A stretch of DNA of 64,000 nucleotides, taken from assembly GCA_033344735.1 (NCBI GenBank), contig JAWPMW010000001.1, positions 124,001 through 188,000 of the forward strand. The letters run 5' to 3'. Below, piece by piece: positions 59,281-64,000 of the stretch. The notes beneath the pieces were generated by a model. That model had not been told where the DNA came from. It made no database searches and saw nothing but the letters and a program-made list of their open reading frames with translations. Made by a program: the position numbers and the translations under genes. The number at the start of each line of letters is the position of its first letter. Positions within the stretch are counted from its first letter, which is position 1. This DNA is from Gammaproteobacteria bacterium (GTDB taxonomy: Bacteria; Pseudomonadota; Gammaproteobacteria; UBA4575).

Positions 59281-59958
59281 ATGACTACTAAAAAGAATGC
59301 TGTCGTACTATTGTCAGGTGGATTGGATTCTGTTACTGCGCTCGCAATAGCACAGCACCAAGGCTATCAGTGTTATGCCTTGAGTTTTCGTTATGGACAG
59401 AGACATACTGCCGAGCTGGTAGCATCTGAGAAAATTGCTAAAGCAGCACATGTTAAGAAGCATCATATTGTTGATTTGGATCTGTCTTTGTTTGAAAGCT
59501 CTGCATTGATAAACCAAAAGTTAGACATTCCTATCCATCCTACGAATGATATTCCAATTACCTATGTTCCCGCTAGGAATACTATCTTTCTATCAATTGC
59601 TATAGGGTGGGCTGAAGTGCTCGAAGCAGATTCAGTTTATATTGGCGTCAATGCGTTAGATTATTCTGGCTACCCAGATTGCCGCCCAGAGTTTATTCAT
59701 GCCTTCCAATCGATGTGTGATCTTGCTACTAAAGCAGGAGTCGGAGGTAATGGTGTAAAAATTCAAACGCCCCTTATCAATATGACAAAAGCCGAAATCA
59801 TTAAAGAAGGTATGAGCTTAGGTGTAGACTATGCAAATACGGTGTCTTGTTATCAAGCTACGTTAGATGGGTTGGCCTGTGGACAATGTGAATCATGTCA
59901 ATTAAGGGTCCAAGGCTTTGTTGATGCAGGTGTGAAAGATCCCACACATTATAAATAG
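59281..59958 (+). CDS. queC: 7-cyano-7-deazaguanine synthase QueC
   Basis: QueC turns carboxydeazaguanine into preQ0 using ATP and ammonia. The PP-loop is LLSGGLDSVT and the C-terminal zinc cysteines are in CYQATLDGLACGQCESCQ. Its length is 225 residues. It pairs functionally with the upstream queE. queD and folE are not in the window. Confidence 0.97.
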   Translation: MTTKKNAVVLLSGGLDSVTALAIAQHQGYQCYALSFRYGQRHTAELVASEKIAKAAHVKKHHIVDLDLSLFESSALINQKLDIPIHPTNDIPITYVPARNTIFLSIAIGWAEVLEADSVYIGVNALDYSGYPDCRPEFIHAFQSMCDLATKAGVGGNGVKIQTPLINMTKAEIIKEGMSLGVDYANTVSCYQATLDGLACGQCESCQLRVQGFVDAGVKDPTHYK

Positions 59959-59967
59959 TTTTGTCTA

Positions 59968-59986
59968 ACCATATGATTTATATGGT
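59968..59986. promoter_or_regulatory. Perfect inverted repeat between queC and the DsrE2 gene
   Basis: ACCATAT (59968-59974) and ATATGGT (59980-59986) form a perfect 7-base inverted repeat with a 5-base spacer, ten bases after the queC stop. It has no T run, so it may be an operator rather than a terminator for the sulfur-type cluster downstream. Confidence 0.35.
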
Positions 59987-60018
59987 CTATATGCAGAATT
60001 TATCAGGGTAGTGGCAAA

Positions 60019-60048
60019 TTGAATATACTTTGTACTATATAAGATAAT
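60019..60048 (+). promoter_or_regulatory. Candidate promoter of the DsrE2/Met-rich cluster
   Basis: TTGAAT at 60019-60024 and GATAAT at 60043-60048 are spaced 18 bases and lie in an A+T-rich stretch before the dsrE2-like gene. The leader would be about 55 bases. Other -10-like hexamers (TATAAG) overlap it. Confidence 0.4.
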
Positions 60049-60111
60049 AATAATATGCTAATGTGCGCGACCTAACTTACTGCTTACATACTAATAAATA
60101 CAGGGGGCATT

Positions 60112-60594
60112 ATGTCGGATCGAAAAAAACTTGCCATTATTGCTACAAAAGGGAGCCTTGATTGGGCTTACCCACCATTTATTCTTGCTTCTACGGCAGC
60201 AGCACTTGATTACGAAGTGCAGATATTTTTCACTTTTTATGGACTTGCGCTGCTGCGCAAAGATGTGAATCTTAAAGTGACACCTCTTGGAAATACCGCT
60301 ATGCCAATGCCAATGGGAATGGATAAATGGTTCCCAGTGATGGGTACAACATTACCAGGCATGGAAGCCATAATGTCTTCAATGATGAAAGCAAAAATGA
60401 AGAAAAAAGGTGTAGCGAGTGTGGAAGAGCTAAGAGAGCTTTGTTTAGAAGCTGAAGTTAAATTTGTTGCCTGTCAAATGACAGTTGATCTGTTCGATTT
60501 TGAACATGACGATTTGCTTGATGGAATTGAGTACGGAGGTGCAGCAACATTCTTCGAATTTGCAGAAGAAGCAAATATTACTCTTTATGTATAA
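60112..60594 (+). CDS. DsrE2-type (DsrE/DsrF/DrsH-like) sulfur-relay protein
   Basis: This 160-residue protein has the family start KLAIIATKGSLDWAYPPFIL, a Met-rich loop (AMPMPMGMDKWFPVMG...LPGMEAIMSSMMK) typical of DsrE2 proteins, and the conserved cysteine C121 in VKFVACQMTVDLF, plus C111. DsrE2 proteins occur in sulfur-oxidiser operons with TusA and rhodanese and are thought to carry or bind persulfide sulfur. The ATG has a strong CAGGGGG upstream. No TusA or rhodanese gene is seen here. Inferred role: cytoplasmic sulfur carrier for the neighbouring exported proteins and permease. Confidence 0.85.
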   Translation: MSDRKKLAIIATKGSLDWAYPPFILASTAAALDYEVQIFFTFYGLALLRKDVNLKVTPLGNTAMPMPMGMDKWFPVMGTTLPGMEAIMSSMMKAKMKKKGVASVEELRELCLEAEVKFVACQMTVDLFDFEHDDLLDGIEYGGAATFFEFAEEANITLYV

Positions 60595-60644
60595 ATATAA
60601 TTAGTTATAGCGCTACATGAACTTATAAAAATAAAACTAACACT

Positions 60645-60659
60645 CGGCAGAGTTTGCCG
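60645..60659 (+). terminator. Short hairpin after the DsrE2 gene
   Basis: CGGCA (60645-60649) and TGCCG (60655-60659) form a 5-base stem with a 5-base loop followed by TTTCT. It could act as a partial terminator or processing signal that sets the ratio of DsrE2 and Met-rich protein, but it is weak. Confidence 0.35.
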
Positions 60660-60684
60660 TTTCTCACTATGACGGGAGGAGTCA

Positions 60685-61782
60685 ATGAGAATAAATAAGA
60701 ATTTCTTTGCAGCATTAACCATTATGCTGAGTGTAGGTAGTCATACAGTAGTTGCGGAAACAGACGCAACTACAAATGCACATCCAACTATTCCTGGTTA
60801 CGGCATGATGAATCCCGGCATGATGGGTATGAACCCAATGATGGGCATGAATCCCGGCATGATGGGTATGAACCCAATGATGGGCATGAATCCCGGCATG
60901 ATGGGTATGAACCCAATGATGGGCATGATGAATCCAATGATGATGAACGGCATGATGGGGATGAATCCAATGATGGGCATGATGAATCCCATGATGGGGA
61001 TGATGAACCCAATGATGGGCATGATGAATCCAATGATGATGGGGATGAATCCAATGATGATGCAAATGATGAGTCCTGGAATAGATGGGATGACACGTGC
61101 TGAATCATTAGACAGCATGATGCGCATGATGGACCCTAAAATGATTGCAGCAATGATGGGGGGAACATATGAGCAACGAGAGGATGATGATCTTCCAAAC
61201 ACATTGCCTATAGCAAAAATTCCAGGTTTCCCTACCCAGTCATTTTATAACCAACCTGCTAATACTGTTTCGCCAAGTGTTAGTGACGAAGCAAAGAAGA
61301 ATGCTTTTCAAAGCATGATGATGATCAGTCCGCTATCAATGCGCGATATGCTCAGCATTATTACCCATAAATTACCTTTAGAAGAAGATGTCACTTGGGA
61401 TGATGCTGTTGAGTCAATGAAGTTGCGTGCCAATGAAGTTAATTTCAAGTTTGTTGGTTCTAGCCCATTATCCAAAGAGATTGAAGCTTTAACGGGTGAG
61501 CCATCTCCAAGAATAGAAATATTCCGTTTCTGCGATGCTTTGGTCGCAAGAAAAATTTTAGATTACATGCCAGAGTTCATTACTTTTCTTCCGTGCAAAA
61601 TTGCATTGATCGAAGATGCTGAAGGGCAAATTTGGATCATGACAATGGACTGGGATGTCAGCTGGCTTGATTTTGCCCAAAACCCTAATTCACATCTCTC
61701 TCAAGAACTGAGAGCTGATGCAAAACTTATTCGTGAAAATATTCGTTACATTATGGAAGGTGCAGCGAGCGGAGACCTTTAG
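60685..61782 (+). CDS. Exported Met-rich repeat protein with C-terminal DUF302-like domain
   Basis: This 365-residue protein starts with a signal peptide (MRINKNFFAA..., cleavage after VVAE or VVA). Residues 41-129 consist almost only of Met, Asn, Pro and Gly in MNPMMGM-type units; I count 48 Met among those 89 residues. The rest continues Met-rich to about residue 160. Residues ~233-325 resemble DUF302: IEIFRFCDALVARKIL then FLPCKIALIEDAEGQIWIM, with C283 and C304. The gene has a very strong SD (GGGAGGAG). Three identical 39-base units encode part of the repeat. I do not know its function; a metal- or sulfur-binding periplasmic protein is an inference. Confidence 0.8.
   Translation: MRINKNFFAALTIMLSVGSHTVVAETDATTNAHPTIPGYGMMNPGMMGMNPMMGMNPGMMGMNPMMGMNPGMMGMNPMMGMMNPMMMNGMMGMNPMMGMMNPMMGMMNPMMGMMNPMMMGMNPMMMQMMSPGIDGMTRAESLDSMMRMMDPKMIAAMMGGTYEQREDDDLPNTLPIAKIPGFPTQSFYNQPANTVSPSVSDEAKKNAFQSMMMISPLSMRDMLSIITHKLPLEEDVTWDDAVESMKLRANEVNFKFVGSSPLSKEIEALTGEPSPRIEIFRFCDALVARKILDYMPEFITFLPCKIALIEDAEGQIWIMTMDWDVSWLDFAQNPNSHLSQELRADAKLIRENIRYIMEGAASGDL
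60808..60924 (+). repeat. Three perfect tandem 39-base repeats
   Basis: Units at 60808-60846, 60847-60885 and 60886-60924 are identical at the DNA level and encode MNPGMMGMNPMMG three times. Related, diverged units run on to about 61070. The identity includes synonymous positions, which points to recent duplication by slippage or unequal exchange. This is a coding repeat, not a CRISPR. Confidence 0.95.
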
Positions 61783-61814
61783 GAACACTATTAAAGAACT
61801 ATTTAGGAGTCACT

Positions 61815-62486
61815 ATGAGAATAAGAATTACCTTACTAGCACTTTTGCTGCTGTTAACAGGCTTTACATTTGTTAATGCCGAAGATGCCGCACCAACCAA
61901 TGCAATGGCTGGTATGTCGTATCCAATGCAAAAATCGATGGATCCAAATGTTTGGATGAAAATGATGCCAATGATGATGGATCCCTCCAAAATGATGTCT
62001 ATGGAGAATTGCGCGTTATGTCATGAAGGTGATGACTTGGCAAGATACGCTAAAGATTTTGGTCCAATGATGGAACCAATGAAGGAATTGGCCAAAGCAG
62101 CTTCACCACACCAGATGGCGTCAATGATGAATCCATTCATGAATTCAATGGGTGGAATGGGTGGCATGATGAATCCAGCCATGTACATGAATATGATGTA
62201 TCCAATGATGGGAATGATGGGGCCAATGATGGGCATGATGGGACCTATGATGGGCGGCATGGGCGGTATGAACATGATGAACCCAATGGGCATGATGGGA
62301 CCTATGATGGGCGGCATGGGCGGCATGGGCGGCATGAACATGATGAACCCAATGGGCATGATGGGTGGCAGTGGATATAACAACGCCAATCCAATGGGTC
62401 AAATGATGAATCCAGAACAGTACACGGACTGGTTTAATCAAATGATGAAGTCATTTACTCCTGCTCAGCAACCTGCAAACAATTAG
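61815..62486 (+). CDS. Exported Met/Gly-rich protein with a CXXCH haem-attachment motif
   Basis: This 223-residue protein has a signal peptide (hydrophobic to about residue 18, cleavage near VNA-ED). A conserved-looking N-terminal region carries C66-A-L-C69-H70, a single c-type haem motif in MENCALCHEGDDLARYAKDF. A repeat domain of GMMGPMMGGMGGMNMMNPM type fills residues ~115-200. Many Met residues could act as sixth haem ligand or bind Cu(I). It starts 33 bases after the DUF302 gene with TTAGGAG as SD, so the two form an operon. The family is unknown to me; a Met-rich monohaem cytochrome-like protein is inferred. Confidence 0.75.
   Translation: MRIRITLLALLLLLTGFTFVNAEDAAPTNAMAGMSYPMQKSMDPNVWMKMMPMMMDPSKMMSMENCALCHEGDDLARYAKDFGPMMEPMKELAKAASPHQMASMMNPFMNSMGGMGGMMNPAMYMNMMYPMMGMMGPMMGMMGPMMGGMGGMNMMNPMGMMGPMMGGMGGMGGMNMMNPMGMMGGSGYNNANPMGQMMNPEQYTDWFNQMMKSFTPAQQPANN
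62231..62353 (+). repeat. Two near-identical coding repeats in the CXXCH protein gene
   Basis: A 57-base unit (62231-62287) is followed by a 66-base copy (62288-62353) that differs mainly by an inserted GGCATGGGC triplet set (one extra Gly-Met-Gly). They encode GMMGPMMGGMGG...MNMMNPM. This shows expansion and contraction of the Met-Gly units. Confidence 0.85.
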
Positions 62487-62546
62487 TAATATTGTTTCTT
62501 AATCCCCCATTCTAACGAGGGATAGTACGATTTAAGGAAGATTAAT

Positions 62547-62562
62547 TTGACAAGGATGTCAA
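62547..62562. promoter_or_regulatory. TTGACA-N4-TGTCAA palindrome, possible operator
   Basis: TTGACAAGGATGTCAA is a perfect 6-base inverted repeat around AGGA, about 37 bases upstream of the -35 of the YeeE/YedE gene promoter. A further TGTCAA half-site occurs at 62600-62605, in the -35 region. A dimeric regulator could bind here. The 6-base gap between TTGAC and GTCAA does not match the 4-base gap of FNR-type boxes. Confidence 0.4.
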
Positions 62563-62598
62563 TTTTTAAATTTATTTAACTCTATTTCACATAGTGGA

Positions 62599-62627
62599 AT
62601 GTCAATTATTCACTGTGCTGCTATAAT
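62599..62627 (+). promoter_or_regulatory. Promoter of the YeeE/YedE permease gene
   Basis: TATAAT at 62622-62627 matches the -10 consensus. ATGTCA at 62599-62604 lies 17 bases upstream as a -35. The start of transcription would be near 62634, giving a leader of about 24 bases with no clear Shine-Dalgarno. The permease is thus probably transcribed separately from the Met-rich genes. Confidence 0.6.
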
Positions 62628-62657
62628 CGCGCCCTTTAAATCATTCGCGATCCCTTC

Positions 62658-63800
62658 ATGGAAGAACTTTCAAATATACATATCGTTGCAATTTGGGGCT
62701 TTTGTATTGCTCTAGTGTTTGGCTTTGTCGGCAATAAAACCCACTTTTGTACAATGGGTGCTATCAGCGATGTCGTAAATATGGGTGCACGCGGGCGTAT
62801 GGGTGCCTGGTTTGCAGGTATTGGTATTGCTGTTTTAGGTGTGCAAATTTTGCGCTCTTTTGGCTTTATTAGCCTGGGTGATTCAATGTATTTGTCTACC
62901 CAGTTTTTAATTCTAAGCTACGTTCTTGGCGGTTTTATATTTGGTATTGGGATGACCCTGGCGGCTGGGTGCGGCCAACGAAATTTGGTTCGAGTGGGTG
63001 GTGGTAATCTAAAATCCTTAGTGGTCGTAATCGTCTTAGGTGTTACGGCCTATATGACATTACGTGGTTTATTGGCGCTGCTACGAATTAACTATATCTA
63101 CAAAGCTGATATTGAATTGCAAGATTTAGGCATGAATTCGCAAAGTCTATCTCAAGGTGTCAGTGCGTTAACCGGTATTCCTGATGGCACTGCTATGCAA
63201 ATTATTCTTGCTTTAATAATAGGTGTCGGTTTTCTTGCTTATGCCATTAAACAAGAAGAATTTCGTACTAGTTTTGATAATATTCTTGCTGGTTTAGCTG
63301 TTGGTGGTTGTGTCGTCGCAGCATGGTTTGTTACGGGATATATTGGTCAGGATGACTTTGATCCAATTGCACCACAGGGCTTAACTTTTATTGGTCCTAC
63401 AGGAAATACGCTTAGTTACTTGATGACCTTTACTGGTGCCCAAATTAATTTCGGTATTGCCGTGACGTTTGGGATGATTTTTGGTTCTTTTATTTATGCC
63501 ATTATTTCTGGAACATTTAGAATTGAAACATTCAGTAATCAATCTGAAATGGTTGGACATTTGATTGGCGCTGTAATGATGGGTTTTGGTGGAGTGCTTT
63601 CTTTTGGTTGTACTATTGGCCAAGGGGTTACAGGTATTTCTACTATGGCGATAGGGTCGTTCATAACTTTGCTAATGATTGTATTTGGCAGTGCGCTTAC
63701 AATGAAAGTGCAATACCATATGTTAGATGAGAAATCGTTTATTCCAGCAGTCTTTACAGGTGCAGCGGAATTATTGAACCCATTTCATAAAGAAGAATAA
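62658..63800 (+). CDS. YeeE/YedE family sulfur-compound permease
   Basis: A membrane protein of 380 residues with about nine to ten helices. The family's three functional cysteines are at C31 (KTHFCTMGAI), C105 (LAAGCGQRNL) and C318 (SFGCTIGQGVTG), as in the thiosulfate importer TsuA. A TusA-like partner is usually encoded alongside but is absent here. In sulfur-oxidising bacteria these permeases accompany DsrE/TusA systems, so with the DsrE2 and Met-rich genes it supports a sulfur role. The substrate (thiosulfate, sulfide or polysulfide) is unknown. Confidence 0.9.
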   Translation: MEELSNIHIVAIWGFCIALVFGFVGNKTHFCTMGAISDVVNMGARGRMGAWFAGIGIAVLGVQILRSFGFISLGDSMYLSTQFLILSYVLGGFIFGIGMTLAAGCGQRNLVRVGGGNLKSLVVVIVLGVTAYMTLRGLLALLRINYIYKADIELQDLGMNSQSLSQGVSALTGIPDGTAMQIILALIIGVGFLAYAIKQEEFRTSFDNILAGLAVGGCVVAAWFVTGYIGQDDFDPIAPQGLTFIGPTGNTLSYLMTFTGAQINFGIAVTFGMIFGSFIYAIISGTFRIETFSNQSEMVGHLIGAVMMGFGGVLSFGCTIGQGVTGISTMAIGSFITLLMIVFGSALTMKVQYHMLDEKSFIPAVFTGAAELLNPFHKEE

Positions 63801-63830
63801 TTAATATAGATCAAATATTCACAAGGTGCT

Positions 63831-63857
63831 TTGCAACGCGCTCGTAATCAGTATAAT
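63831..63857 (+). promoter_or_regulatory. Promoter of the tRNA-Lys transcript
   Basis: TTGCAA at 63831-63836 and a consensus TATAAT at 63852-63857 lie 15 bases apart (16 if TTTGCA is used). They are followed by a C-rich stretch GAGCACCCCTCG such as is seen in stable-RNA promoters. The tRNA starts ~100 bases downstream. Confidence 0.65.
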
Positions 63858-63941
63858 GAGCACCCCTCGTATTCCAACAGATTGTTTAATGAAGAATTCA
63901 TGTGGGATACCCCATCGAACCCGTTTACTGCTTACGCGGTA

Positions 63942-63954
63942 ATTACAGTGTAAT
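63942..63954. promoter_or_regulatory. Small palindrome just before tRNA-Lys
   Basis: ATTACAGTGTAAT is a perfect inverted repeat (ATTACA/TGTAAT around one base) two bases before the mature tRNA. It may be part of the 5' leader cut by RNase P. No function is known. Confidence 0.25.
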
Positions 63955-63956
63955 AT

Positions 63957-64000
63957 GGGCCGTTAGCTCAGTTGGTAGAGCAGTTGGCTTTTAACCAATT
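63957..64000 (+). tRNA. tRNA-Lys (anticodon TTT), truncated by the window edge
   Basis: The first 44 bases of a tRNA are present. GGGCCGT is the acceptor strand, GCTCAGTTGGTAGAGC the D arm and GTTGG-CTTTTAA-CCAAT the anticodon arm, with anticodon TTT at 63990-63992. This closely resembles E. coli tRNA-Lys. The T arm and 3' end lie outside the window. Confidence 0.93.

Noticed and set aside
60808-61070. CRISPR array
   Set aside because: The repeats are contiguous without spacers, keep the reading frame and encode MNPMMG units, and no cas genes are near.
60715-61202. Long reverse-strand open frames rich in His, Ser or Ile/Pro opposite the Met-rich gene
   Set aside because: They are the complement of the ATG/AAT/CCC repeat codons (giving CAT, ATC and TCA runs). 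They lack ribosome sites and disappear outside the repeat; the forward gene has a strong SD and signal peptide.
62021-62441. Reverse-strand frames opposite the second Met-rich gene
   Set aside because: They are Pro/Ile/Met- or His-rich shadows of GGCATG repeats and lack their own start signals.
62547-62562. FNR/DNR-type box before the permease gene
   Set aside because: Such boxes need TTGAY-N4-RTCAA; here TTGAC and GTCAA are six bases apart. I keep it only as an unassigned dyad.

Overview
The window is the chromosome of a gammaproteobacterium with moderately low G+C by eye. The gene orders are gammaproteobacterial: miaB-ybeZ-ybeY-corC-lnt, leuS-lptE...holA...nadD-rsfS-rlmH, maf-rng-yhdP-...-tldD, nudB-yebC-ruvCAB, and ybgC-tolQRAB-pal-cpoB-queE-queC. 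Lipid-linked outer-membrane genes (lptE, lnt, tol-pal) show a Gram-negative envelope. A sulfur-type gene set at the right end hints at a sulfur-metabolising lineage, but I cannot name a genus.

Layout. 1-1156: the end of a surface-sugar cluster (a C-methyltransferase fragment and a CmcI-type protein). 1369-8021: tRNA modification, rRNA maturation, lipoprotein acylation and GDP-mannose supply (manC). 8022-8423: a long non-coding gap with a terminator and a long imperfect hairpin. 8424-16268: leuS, lptE, holA, proA, nadD, rsfS, rlmH, interrupted by a reverse-strand beta-hydroxyacid dehydrogenase. 16402-26122: maf, rng, yhdP, a nitrilase, tldD and pmbA. 26082-31411: a mostly reverse-strand block (DUF3108, purN, purM, DUF2069, wrbA, arsC/yfgD) plus forward CDP-alcohol transferase and hda genes.

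31475-41109: a tightly packed polysaccharide operon (flippase, secreted beta-helix protein, Wzy-like polymerase, two GT4 transferases, a WecG/TagA-type transferase, gmd, fcl). manC at 6585 can supply the GDP-mannose that Gmd and Fcl turn into GDP-L-fucose. 41118-43147: sucCD on the reverse strand without 2-oxoglutarate dehydrogenase genes nearby. 43286-50269: NlpC/P60 lipoprotein, rlmD, an unknown secreted protein, FmdB and DUF502 proteins, aspS, a PilF-like lipoprotein and nudB. 50322-59958: yebC, ruvCAB, the complete tol-pal system and queE/queC.

60112-63800 is the most unusual part. A DsrE2-type sulfur-relay protein is followed by two exported proteins made largely of Met-Asn-Pro-Met-Met-Gly repeats and a YeeE/YedE sulfur-compound permease. 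The first Met-rich protein ends in a DUF302-like domain and the second carries a CXXCH haem-attachment motif. I propose this as a candidate periplasmic sulfur (or copper/sulfur) handling module. The window ends inside a tRNA-Lys gene.
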